DNA of 50,228 bases. It comes from Pirellulales bacterium. GTDB lineage: Bacteria > Planctomycetota > Planctomycetia > Pirellulales > DATAWG01. Shown here piece after piece: positions 18,268-25,454 of this stretch. Location: assembly GCA_036267355.1 (NCBI GenBank), contig DATAWG010000005.1, forward strand, positions 1-50,228, in the 5' to 3' direction. The notes beneath the pieces are model-generated. The model saw only the letters and a list, made by a program, of their open reading frames with translations, was not told the origin of the DNA and did not search any database. Position 1 is the stretch's first letter, and each line of letters opens with the position of its first letter. The translations under genes and the position numbers were made by a program.

Positions 18268-18828
18268 CTATAACGTCAACACGCGGCATTTGAGGCCGTC
18301 GGCCATCAGGCGTTCATACAACGCTTGCTGCTCTGCTTCATTCGCGCATTCGACGACGACTTGGAACAGTGCGCCAATTTTGGCTTCCTTCGGCGGCTCG
18401 CTAGGCTCTTCGCCGGGCACGAGTTCCTCGGCATTGCTCAAGCCGGCCCACATTGCCTGCAAGGCTGGATTGTCGCAATCCACCTCGGCGAGCAGCGATT
18501 CGAGCGCGTCGGCGGCAATTCCAGCCATGCCGGCCAGCGGATCGTGGGTTGCCAGAATCAGCTTGGCCTCTGCTTCATCCACGTCGAGCACCAAAATGGG
18601 AACGTCCATATCCGGGGTGGTTTCGGCGCGGAGATGGCCATCGATCAATTCGAGCGAACCGTCGGGCAGCTCGCGGGCCAACAGTGCTCCGGCATAACCG
18701 ACTTGTGCCAAGACACTTTGCAGCGCGTCGCGCTGCGCGTCGTTGTGCGTTCGCCAATTGAGCGCGTTTGGGCGCAACTGGGCCGCCGGCACCCGCCGCA
18801 GTTCCTTGATTCGATCGCGAATTTTCAT
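18268..18828 (-). CDS. ParB/sulfiredoxin-fold domain protein
   Basis: This is a 186-residue protein with the ParB-type N-terminal fold. The segments are AAQLRPNALNWRTHNDAQRDAL, then LARELPDGSLELIDGHLRAE carrying the conserved G-H-x-R box, then VPILVLDVDEAEAKLILATHD. Such stand-alone ParB-like proteins in phages and mobile islands often accompany methylases or terminases. No partitioning partner is present here. The C-terminal part (about residues 145-186) has a separate small domain (FQVVVECANEAEQQALYERL). I placed the start at 18828 (MKIRD), with GGAG six bases upstream; an ATG at 18840 would add four residues. It is last in a minus-strand gene run. Confidence 0.75.
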   Translation of the reverse strand: MKIRDRIKELRRVPAAQLRPNALNWRTHNDAQRDALQSVLAQVGYAGALLARELPDGSLELIDGHLRAETTPDMDVPILVLDVDEAEAKLILATHDPLAGMAGIAADALESLLAEVDCDNPALQAMWAGLSNAEELVPGEEPSEPPKEAKIGALFQVVVECANEAEQQALYERLMADGLKCRVLTL

Positions 18829-18864
18829 GCCGATCTCCATGCGTTCGCCTGTAAGGCCGTGCCG

Positions 18865-19089
18865 CTATTTTCGCAACGACACCATTTCGTTGCGCAGCTC
18901 GATGATGTCTTCGCGCAGTTCCGTCAGGCCTTCCTCGCGATTCTTGAGCTGGGTTTCGACCACCGCCAGCCGTTCGCGCATATCGATCCCGACACCGATC
19001 AGCGCCGTGCTTTGTACCAGCATGAACAAGATGATTTTGATCCAGTCGCCCGCGGAGAGGCTGACGCGGTTGCCGTTGGAATTCGTCAT
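18865..19089 (-). CDS. Small holin-like membrane protein with coiled-coil tail
   Basis: This is a 74-residue protein. It has one hydrophobic helix (WIKIILFMLVQSTALIGVGI) followed by a charged heptad-patterned tail (LAVVETQLKNREEGLTELRE, then DIIELRNEM). One membrane segment followed by a coiled coil is the layout of small phage membrane proteins. I chose the ATG at 19089 because the residues encoded further upstream look non-coding. It lies 36 bp ahead of the ParB-like gene on the same strand, so the two are probably cotranscribed. The function is unproven. Confidence 0.65.
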   Translation of the reverse strand: MTNSNGNRVSLSAGDWIKIILFMLVQSTALIGVGIDMRERLAVVETQLKNREEGLTELREDIIELRNEMVSLRK

Positions 19090-19185
19090 GTCTTGAAAAC
19101 CTCGGTGAATCCGCCCATCCCAGGGTTGCGATTGCCGCAACCCCGGAATGGCGTGATCGTGGATCGCCCGCTTTCCGTTGAACAC

Positions 19186-19563
19186 TTAGCGAAACAGCAG
19201 CGAGCGAACGGGGGTGCGAAATCGCCTCGACGATCGAACGCGGACTCGCTCGACCAGCGGCGTCGAAACCACGACGGGCGACGCGAACACTGAAACCGCA
19301 GGCACCACGATCGACGCCACTACCGGCGGACTGACGACAATCGGGGCAGCGACAACCGGTGCCGCCGCAAATGCAACCGCTACGCTCGGAGCAACAACCA
19401 CCGGCGCGGCGACCACCGGCGTTGCCACCGGCACCGCGACTGCAAACTGCGCAACCGGCGTTAGCATCGAAACGCCTGTCACCACCGGGCAAGCCGACGC
19501 GGGCGACAACCAACCGAGACACGTCGTGGCGCAGACCACCAAGCAACTGCAAAACAGCTTCAT
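19186..19563 (-). CDS. Exported Ala/Val/Pro-rich low-complexity protein
   Basis: This is a 125-residue protein that starts with a signal peptide (MKLFCSCLVVCATTCLGWLS, then PASA). It continues as a repetitive run of short units such as VAAPVVV and FAAAPVVAAPIVV. The tail is very basic (RVRVRSSRRFRTPVRSLLFR). AGGAG eight bases before the ATG at 19563 supports this start. Low-complexity exported proteins of this kind are frequent in planctomycetes. A structural or cell-surface role is possible, but nothing is specific. Confidence 0.6.
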   Translation of the reverse strand: MKLFCSCLVVCATTCLGWLSPASACPVVTGVSMLTPVAQFAVAVPVATPVVAAPVVVAPSVAVAFAAAPVVAAPIVVSPPVVASIVVPAVSVFASPVVVSTPLVERVRVRSSRRFRTPVRSLLFR

Positions 19564-19619
19564 CGCATTCACTCCTGAAAAGAGACAAGAATCCAGAACC
19601 ATCGACAACGCACGCGCGG

Positions 19620-20189
19620 TTACTGTCCGACGAGTTCTTCCAGCACCTTACCGGCTTCGTCGGGCGTGAGTTTTGGTCCGCCCTGGGGCATTTTTTCCGA
19701 CAATACGGCGCGGATCGCCTTGAGTCGCGTCCGGCAATCGAGGGCGGCCGGGTTTTCGAGCGACACGTTCCCCTTTGGCGCCGCCGCCGAATGGCATTGA
19801 GCGCACTTTTGAGCCACGAGCGATTGCAGCCCGATTTTGCCGGGCGTGCTCGGATGCGGCGGCGACGGCTGCGGATCGTTGCTTGCGTTGCCGTTGGCCG
19901 CTAGTTTCGCGGCGAGCTTCGTTGCCAGCGCGTCGATGTCGATGGAGGGCGCCGGCTGCGGGGAGTAATTGCTGTAGGCCGAGTAGCTGTAGTAGTAGGG
20001 CGTAATCTCGGCGACAGGCACACCGACGGAAACCGCCAGCGGCACCGGCGCAACCGCGACCGTTTGCGCGACGACCGCCTGCGTCTTAACGCGGCAGGCC
20101 GCCGCCGCGCTGCCGCAGGCGCCTCCCTGCCAACCGATCAACGAGCAGACAAAAAGAAAATACACACCGAGCCTTGGCCGAGCGATCAT
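19620..20189 (-). CDS. Exported c-type cytochrome (single haem)
   Basis: This is a 189-residue protein with a signal peptide (VYFLFVCSLIGWQGGACGSA). A linker rich in Tyr, Ser, Pro and Ala follows (YYYSYSAYSNYSPQPAPS). The C-terminal domain carries one haem-attachment motif, CAQCH (Cys129, Cys132, His133), and a likely distal Met in SEKMPQGGPKLTPDE (Met168). The TPDEAGKVLEELVG tail is a typical cytochrome c helix. AAGGAGG seven bases before the ATG is the best ribosome site in this region. It presumably transfers electrons in the periplasm; the partners are unknown. Confidence 0.8.
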   Translation of the reverse strand: MIARPRLGVYFLFVCSLIGWQGGACGSAAAACRVKTQAVVAQTVAVAPVPLAVSVGVPVAEITPYYYSYSAYSNYSPQPAPSIDIDALATKLAAKLAANGNASNDPQPSPPHPSTPGKIGLQSLVAQKCAQCHSAAAPKGNVSLENPAALDCRTRLKAIRAVLSEKMPQGGPKLTPDEAGKVLEELVGQ

Positions 20190-20470
20190 CGCAGAACCTC
20201 CTTCGAAATTGGTCGTTGATTGAAAAGCGAGCCGTGCCGGCCTTTATTCGTACCCGGCCGACGCCGAAGCGGCCGACGATTTCCGGCAATAGTTGCCGTT
20301 GCTGTCGGGCCCATTGCAACGAAAACAACATATCGCTCCGCGCGGCCGTCGCATGGTGCTCCGGATAGATCAAGCGCCGGCTGCGGGCGTTCCAAAGCTG
20401 GAAAAACCCGATCGGCACATATCCGCCCGCGTCGAGCTCTTTCTTCAGGCCACCGTTCGCAGGGTCCAAA
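20190..20470 (-). pseudogene. Possible small or truncated gene (GFFQLW...AARSDMLF motif)
   Basis: Directly after the stop of the protease gene, one minus-strand frame reads ELDAGGYVPIGFFQLWNARS, then RLIYPEHHATAARSDMLFS and LQWARQQRQLLPEIVGRFG. This has strong protein character. From memory it resembles the C-terminal part of a larger planctomycete family ending in YPE-H-TAARSDMLFA-KW...LLPE. There is no ATG at a sensible place and the frame has no stop before it enters the next gene, so it may be a frameshifted or deleted remnant, or may start at a rare codon (TTG near 20468). The boundaries are approximate. Confidence 0.4.
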
Positions 20471-21215
20471 AATCGCTGCAGAGGTTTTTTGAAAGCAGAT
20501 AGGCGTAGGGCATCGTGAAATAGCCTGCTTGTCCCCAATCTTCGCCCCACGAGTTGCGGACGATGAACCGCCCCTGAGCATCGGAATAACCGCAGGCCAT
20601 CACGGCGTGTCCGCCGACGACTTGTTCCGTCGGCCCGGGCATATTCACGATTCCGCTCGCCGCAACCTCGTCGCTCTCGAAGCTGTCGTAGACGGTGAAT
20701 CCGAATACGAACGGAAACCCGGCTGCCAAACAAGCTTTCATCTGTGTCAGGTTTTGCGGGATTCGCTGATAGGCGGTCACCTTGTGTTGCAGTCCGTCGG
20801 CGTATGCTTGTGCTGCCGGCTCGACGGTGAACTGCGAGATGTCGTACGGCCAATCCGTTTCCGGCGGGGCCCCTTCCGACGCCATCACTTTCATCCCGTC
20901 GCGAAGCTGAGCGCCGGAATCGGAGTCGATTGTTCCCTCGATTTGCCGCTCGCCGTAGTAAATGAACAAGCGCGAAGGAACAAACGGAGCCGAACTGTCT
21001 TGCCGCAGTTGATCGAATTGATCGGCGCCCGCCAGCGCGTTGGCGGTGCAAGAGCCGAGATCCCCTTGGTCGTAAACCGGCGGACAACTGGCCCGCAAAT
21101 CGATGGCCGAGGGAAGATTCTGCAACACGTGCGGCGGCGCGGAATACAAAAAGTCGCGGTGATCCGGCAGATCGCGAACCCAACCATAACGCTTGTGACT
21201 TCGCAGCTTCGGCAT
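20445..21215 (-). CDS. Papain-like (C1 family) cysteine protease
   Basis: This is a 256-residue protein of the papain fold without signal or propeptide. The N-terminal segment (GWVRDLPDHRDFLY) is usual in bacterial C1A-like proteins. The catalytic elements are all visible: oxyanion Gln50 and nucleophile Cys56 in YDQGDLGSCTANALAG, His203 in GGHAVMACGY, and Asn221 in FIVRNSWGEDWGQAGYFTMP. It should therefore be active. I chose the ATG at 21215, which is six bases after AAGGAG; an ATG at 21221 directly abuts that site. With no signal peptide it probably acts in the cytoplasm or leaves by another route. Confidence 0.88.
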   Translation of the reverse strand: MPKLRSHKRYGWVRDLPDHRDFLYSAPPHVLQNLPSAIDLRASCPPVYDQGDLGSCTANALAGADQFDQLRQDSSAPFVPSRLFIYYGERQIEGTIDSDSGAQLRDGMKVMASEGAPPETDWPYDISQFTVEPAAQAYADGLQHKVTAYQRIPQNLTQMKACLAAGFPFVFGFTVYDSFESDEVAASGIVNMPGPTEQVVGGHAVMACGYSDAQGRFIVRNSWGEDWGQAGYFTMPYAYLLSKNLCSDFWTLRTVA

Positions 21216-21239
21216 CGACATCTCCTTTTCGACAAAAAT

Positions 21240-21342
21240 CAGGCTCGGCCGAAAAATAACTTCCGCTGTTCGAGCTCCTCGCCCGTTCCTCTCCCGCAAG
21301 GGGAGACGGTTCTGTGGAGAAGTTATTTTCGGCCGAGCCTTA
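21240..21342. repeat. Long imperfect inverted repeat (MITE/REP-like)
   Basis: The arm AGGCTCGGCCGAAAAATAAC, then TTC (21241-21263), faces GAAGTTATTTTCGGCCGAGC, then CT (21319-21340). The match is complete apart from one T in the run. The 55-bp interior contains CCTCTCCC and GGGGAGA, which can form an inner stem. The right arm runs into the stop codon of the cytochrome gene (21340-21342). The element therefore fills the whole space between that gene and the protease start. Confidence 0.85.
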
Positions 21343-22809
21343 GTGACGAACTTTCCAAGACTCGGCCAACGTGGCCGCTTCAGCAAAACTCGATTCCCAC
21401 TGTCCACGCAACACTTGGCGCCCCTCGACAAGCAGCAGCAAGATCGGGTCGTGCGATTGACCGAGCGCATCGCCCAACGCGTCGGCATCGATGCCGAGTT
21501 CGCGAGCTGCCTGGGTCGGCGTCACGGGCAAGTAGGCGAACTCGCGAACGGTCGCGGCCAGCGCCGCCGCCAATTCGTCTGCCTTCATTCCGTCGGTCGC
21601 GCGGGCGACGGCAAGGTCGTAGGTTTGGCGGTCGAAATCCATTTGCCGTTGCAGCCGCGGCTCATCGTAGAACTCCGCAATTCGCTGCACGAGCGTGGGA
21701 TCGCTACTGCGCAAATCGACGCGGCCGGTGGCCAGCAGGCGAGTTTGGTCGTCGCGAAACGGGCGCAGCCCGCTTTCCGTGTGGCAGCGAATGCACGAAA
21801 TCATCGGCACCACCACGCCGTCGGCCAGCGGATCGCTTGTGTCTTTGGCAATCTTGTCGGGCACCGAATCTTGGCGGTTGCCGGCGGCATCGTAGAGCGC
21901 CGTGCGCCACAGGCCGTTGGGCGCTACGGCGAACCATTCGCCCGCGTCGAATTTCAGATTCGCTCCGTCGACCGATAGCGGACGGCGGATCGGATCGCGA
22001 TTGGCATCGACTTGCTGCACGTCGAGCGTTTGATACACGCCTCCGAGCGGGCCTTGCAGCCAGACCACACGCCGGGGCTTTTGCGTGATTCCGGAAATGA
22101 GCAGGTTTGCGCCGGCATTGGCGCGGAGCCGCTCGATCGTTTCGCTCTCGACGCCCAGCGTTTTAAGAAACTCGGTCTCGGTGGCCGGGATACCGGAAAA
22201 TGCGTAATAGGCTGGAGGCACGGTGGAGCGAGCGATGAAATCGTCGGCCCGCAAGATCGCGCCGGCGCTTGTTGTGAGGGATCGCAGTTTCGCGGCTTGA
22301 TCGAGACCCACCCAGCCGCCGTCGGTTGTGACTCGCAGGGCCGCGGCGGTTGCGGCTTGTGCCGCCTTGGTCGGCGTGGGCGCTTGGCGCGTGGGGTCGG
22401 TTGGCCCACTCGAGACGGCGACTTCCGTCGGCAGATGCCAATATGGATCGCTCTCGACCAGCTTTTCCCATGCGGCCGACCAGGCGGCAAATTCACGGCC
22501 GTCGGTCACGAAATTCGAAATCGAAAACCGTAGCAGCGTCGGACTCATCGTTGTGGGAACGAAGATCGCCCGGGTGCGGCTCAGCGAATTTAATGTGTAC
22601 GCCACCACCTGCGTGGCCGCCGGCCGCCGCGCCGCCGGAATCGCGTACAGCGACAGATATCGCACCCCGGGCCGGACTTCGGCGGGCAATTGCTCGACAT
22701 CCGCCACCGCCGCACGCAGCTCGCTTTCGGGCGTTTGAGCAAGCGCCGTGATGGCGAACATCGCCAGCACGGCGACGAGCGTCAAGGATGTTGCGAAACT
22801 GCGAGGCAT
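21340..22809 (-). CDS. Exported protein with single CxxCH haem site
   Basis: This is a 489-residue protein with a signal peptide (LVAVLAMFAITALA). The main body is a large domain without clear matches (Ser/Ala/Thr-rich, about residues 30-320). One haem-binding motif follows in VVVPMISCIRCHTESGLRPF (Cys339, Cys342, His343). The C-terminal 120 residues are helical (LQRQMDFDRQTYDLAVARAT). The arrangement resembles planctomycete proteins in which a single cytochrome motif sits between unknown domains. AAGGAAA lies upstream of the ATG at 22809. It is in the same orientation as the protease and the smaller cytochrome. Confidence 0.7.
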   Translation of the reverse strand: MPRSFATSLTLVAVLAMFAITALAQTPESELRAAVADVEQLPAEVRPGVRYLSLYAIPAARRPAATQVVAYTLNSLSRTRAIFVPTTMSPTLLRFSISNFVTDGREFAAWSAAWEKLVESDPYWHLPTEVAVSSGPTDPTRQAPTPTKAAQAATAAALRVTTDGGWVGLDQAAKLRSLTTSAGAILRADDFIARSTVPPAYYAFSGIPATETEFLKTLGVESETIERLRANAGANLLISGITQKPRRVVWLQGPLGGVYQTLDVQQVDANRDPIRRPLSVDGANLKFDAGEWFAVAPNGLWRTALYDAAGNRQDSVPDKIAKDTSDPLADGVVVPMISCIRCHTESGLRPFRDDQTRLLATGRVDLRSSDPTLVQRIAEFYDEPRLQRQMDFDRQTYDLAVARATDGMKADELAAALAATVREFAYLPVTPTQAARELGIDADALGDALGQSHDPILLLLVEGRQVLRGQWESSFAEAATLAESWKVRH

Positions 22810-22831
22810 TGCTGTGAATTTCCTTTTGTCC

Positions 22832-22912
22832 GGGGTCTGGCTCATTTGTTCGGCCCGCTGTCGGCCGGAAATATCCATCCGACCCTTCCGCCGAAAAATG
22901 TGCCTGACCCCC
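22832..22912 (-). repeat. REP-like element, family 1, copy 3
   Basis: The ends read GGGGTCTGGCTCATTTGTTC and CGAAAAATGTGCCTGACCCC, which is the reverse orientation relative to the copies near 11.7 kb. The ends match the family. The interior (about 22860-22890) is unlike the other copies. It lies between the small Leu-rich gene and the start of the cytochrome gene. Confidence 0.8.
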
Positions 22913-22934
22913 TGGAGCTGCAAGTTGACGCGGC

Positions 22935-23357
22935 TCACGAACCGCCGCGAATGCTCTGGATCAATTGCAAAATCTGGATCACGATCGGCAGCCAATCGAC
23001 GAGCGACTGGGCGTCGATCGCCAACTCGGCAGTCGCGGGGGAAGCACTGGCGCCGACCGGCCTGCCCGAGGAGCTGCTCGAGCCGCCCAGTGATTCGAGA
23101 TAGGCGATGATCGACAGCACGGTGTTGAAACCGCTTGTGTTGCTCAGCAGGCTTTCCAAGCGGGCAAGCCAAGCCGGGTTCAATCCTGCGGCGGCGCCGA
23201 ATTGCACCAATAACTCGATTGCTTGCCGCAGGCCGTCGGCGGTCGCCAGCGGGGCGGCAAGTTGTTGTAATTTCTGGAGCAGGGCCAGCAAGCCCGGGAG
23301 GTTTGCGATTCCGGGCAACGAGGGTGGAATGGATCGCAACGTGACGCATTGGCTCAT
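22935..23357 (-). CDS. Small Leu/Ala/Ser-rich protein, function unknown
   Basis: This is a 140-residue protein without a recognised family. The N-terminal MSQCVTLRSIPPSLPGIANL leads into amphipathic helices (LLALLQKLQQLAAPL and AIELLVQFGAAAGLNPAWL). A Ser-rich linker (SLGGSSSSSGRP) precedes a final hydrophobic helix (VDWLPIVIQILQLIQSI). I chose the ATG at 23357, with GGAG about ten bases upstream. It is the first gene of the minus-strand run ending at the ParB-like gene. It could be a membrane-active peptide-like protein, but that is speculation. Confidence 0.55.
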   Translation of the reverse strand: MSQCVTLRSIPPSLPGIANLPGLLALLQKLQQLAAPLATADGLRQAIELLVQFGAAAGLNPAWLARLESLLSNTSGFNTVLSIIAYLESLGGSSSSSGRPVGASASPATAELAIDAQSLVDWLPIVIQILQLIQSIRGGS

Positions 23358-23390
23358 CGGATCGGTCTCCAAAGGGCTTGGCGAAGGCGC

Positions 23391-23431
23391 AAAAAAAGAG
23401 CCCGCCGCCGGATCGACTCCGGGGCGGGCTC
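23391..23431 (-). terminator. Intrinsic terminator
   Basis: On the minus strand the stem GAGCCCGCC ... GGCGGGCTC is followed immediately by a run of seven T (A7 on the plus strand at 23391-23397). It lies about 140 bp beyond the stop of the minus-strand gene at 23572 and before the next minus-strand gene, so it fits as that gene's terminator. Confidence 0.75.
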
Positions 23432-23571
23432 TGGAGATACCTGGTTTGAATCAGGCTCCGCGGATACTCGCTCAACGAACGCAACTATACGACAAAGCTT
23501 GGCCCAATTTCAAGCAAAAGCTCTTAGTTAATCGGCGCTTTCACAGGGCGAGAACACGCGAAGACGATCGG

Positions 23572-24954
23572 TTAGTTCTTTGCCGCGGCCTCGGCCTTTT
23601 CAGGGTCATTCGCCGGGATAGGCGAGGTGGCCTCGAATTCGATACTTTCGGTCATCGCCACGTCGGCATCGGCGAAGCGTTCGATCAGATCGCTTTCCAT
23701 CGTATAGGCCAACGCCAGCCGCCGTCCGTCGGGATCGATCGCAAGATAATACCGCCATTGGATCGGCACTTCTGAAGCAAAACCCGACGCGACGACCTTC
23801 AATACCCGCAGGCCCCCCGCCCCTTTTCCTTCGGCAACCGTCTCAAATTTATCGAACCGCTTGCCGAGCGATTTTTGCACCTCGGCTTGAAATTCTTCGA
23901 TCGTCACCGTCTTGCCCTGATCGAGCCGAGGCAGCGGACTGATATTGCATTGGGCGATCAATTCGCCGCGATCGATCAAGCGGAGAACGACCAATTGTGT
24001 TTCGTTGCGGGTGACGTGCCAACGGCGGTCGTAAACCAGTTGATAGCCGCCGGTCTCGCTGCGGAGGGCCAGCGGATGCGTGGAGGGATCGCTTTCGCCG
24101 GCCTCCTTGACGATGGCGGGCGTCAGCTCCGCGGAATCGGCCTGCGGCGTGATCTGAATATCGAGTTGAGCGGTGACGTCCAAACCCGGGCCGACGTATC
24201 CGATCGCGCGTCTTTCTTTGATACGTAGCTGTATTGAAGTGAGACAGTGATGATCGAGATCAAACGTCGCCGTGCCGTTGAGGCGGATTTCTGTCGCCAC
24301 CCCCGTGACGGCCGCGTTCAGCCGCCCCCCGACTTTGATCTCCGCCACGGATTTGTTTACGTTGCTGAGTTCACAGGTCACTTCGTTGCGACTGACGATA
24401 TCGACGCACACCAGTTTGGCCAGCAAAGCGTCGGGCACTTTCCAAGAGCCGCCAACGTTGACCTTCTCTGCGGACATCAGTTGGTCCATCAAAAGCGTGT
24501 TGGCCGGCAGATCAATCAAGTCGAGTTCTTCGCGAGTCAGCGGGCCATGGAGCGAGGAAATGGAGACTTTGGCCGCGTCGGCATGAACTAGCACGAACCG
24601 CGAATCTTCCCGCAGTTTGGGGGAATCGCGATGTTTGTTGACTTCGATGGCTGCTCCCGCTTCATGGTAATAGCGGAGGGACCGGCGGTTGGCCGTTTTG
24701 CCATCGTCGAGGCGGATTTCGTCGTACTTGAATCGCCCCCTGACGGTTATCGGCAGAGATGCCGTTTTGGCGTCTGCGGAGGGTTGCAACTTACCATCGA
24801 CCTGGATTTTTGCAGCAACGCTGTATACGCCTTTGGATTGGCACTTGCTTTGCAGATCGTAAAGATCGTCTGCCGCCGCCATTTTTGGCAGGTGGACAAA
24901 ACAGGCAAATGTTAGGGGAAGGAGGAGCGAGCTGCGGCGAACGACGGTGTTCAT
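23572..24954 (-). CDS. Exported protein of unknown function
   Basis: This is a 460-residue protein with a signal peptide (RRSSLLLPLTFACFVHLPKMAAA). The mature part is rich in beta strands and Asp/Val (YSVAAKIQVDGKLQPSAD, ITVRGRFKYDEIRL, AEIKVGGRLNAAVTGVATE). It ends in an Ala/Glu-rich tail. I see no catalytic motif or named family. The C-terminal third (from GGYQLVYDRRWHVTRNETQL) resembles a separate lipoprotein-like or stress-response domain seen in other exported planctomycete proteins. I chose the ATG at 24954 because GGAGG lies eight bases upstream; earlier starts lack a signal peptide. It is followed by an intrinsic terminator. Confidence 0.7.
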   Translation of the reverse strand: MNTVVRRSSLLLPLTFACFVHLPKMAAADDLYDLQSKCQSKGVYSVAAKIQVDGKLQPSADAKTASLPITVRGRFKYDEIRLDDGKTANRRSLRYYHEAGAAIEVNKHRDSPKLREDSRFVLVHADAAKVSISSLHGPLTREELDLIDLPANTLLMDQLMSAEKVNVGGSWKVPDALLAKLVCVDIVSRNEVTCELSNVNKSVAEIKVGGRLNAAVTGVATEIRLNGTATFDLDHHCLTSIQLRIKERRAIGYVGPGLDVTAQLDIQITPQADSAELTPAIVKEAGESDPSTHPLALRSETGGYQLVYDRRWHVTRNETQLVVLRLIDRGELIAQCNISPLPRLDQGKTVTIEEFQAEVQKSLGKRFDKFETVAEGKGAGGLRVLKVVASGFASEVPIQWRYYLAIDPDGRRLALAYTMESDLIERFADADVAMTESIEFEATSPIPANDPEKAEAAAKN

Positions 24955-25454
24955 AAGACGGACCTCCGCTCCGAGATGGGGCAGGGAAAGCGCGTTTTGC
25001 ATCGAGAAAAGTTGATCTTCGATTAAGATCGACGCCCCCCGCCCCAAAGCTCAAGACAATCAAGAGTTACGTCAACGATATCGGCGGGGTGGGATGATTG
25101 GCGAGCAGTGGAGATTTGGGTCGATTGAAGGATTTCGCTTTGAATCGCTTAAAGATTTTGCAACTCGTGTACACGGTTGGCGGCTCGGCGGCAACTAATT
25201 AAGGAGTCCATCGCGAACTTTGTCTCGACATTTCAACACCTTATTTCGTAGAAATGTCGGGCAACTGGGCATTGATCAACGAGAGTTTGCGACGGTTTAT
25301 GAATACCCAAATACGACAATCCAAGCTTCCGCATTTGAAAGGCAACCCAGACGGTTGGGAAAAATCGTCGCCGGATGTTGGAACGACCGATGCTGGGCGA
25401 GCGACAGCTCGCAGGGAAAGCTGGCAACGGATATAGGACGGAGAAAGAACTAAG
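24955..25454. other. Intergenic region upstream of the sigma factor gene
   Basis: About 500 bp separate the divergent exported-protein and sigma factor genes. It contains no convincing coding frame. It is less GC-rich than its surroundings around 25110-25260 and should hold the promoters of both genes. I could not assign -35 and -10 boxes confidently. Confidence 0.4.

Noticed and set aside
20529-22088. 519-codon plus-strand frame opposite the protease and cytochrome genes
   Set aside because: It spans two minus-strand genes with full motif support and has no recognisable domains itself.
22810-23484. Cytochrome gene extended upstream to 23484
   Set aside because: The extension would pass through a REP-like element and overlap another gene; the signal peptide places the start at 22809.
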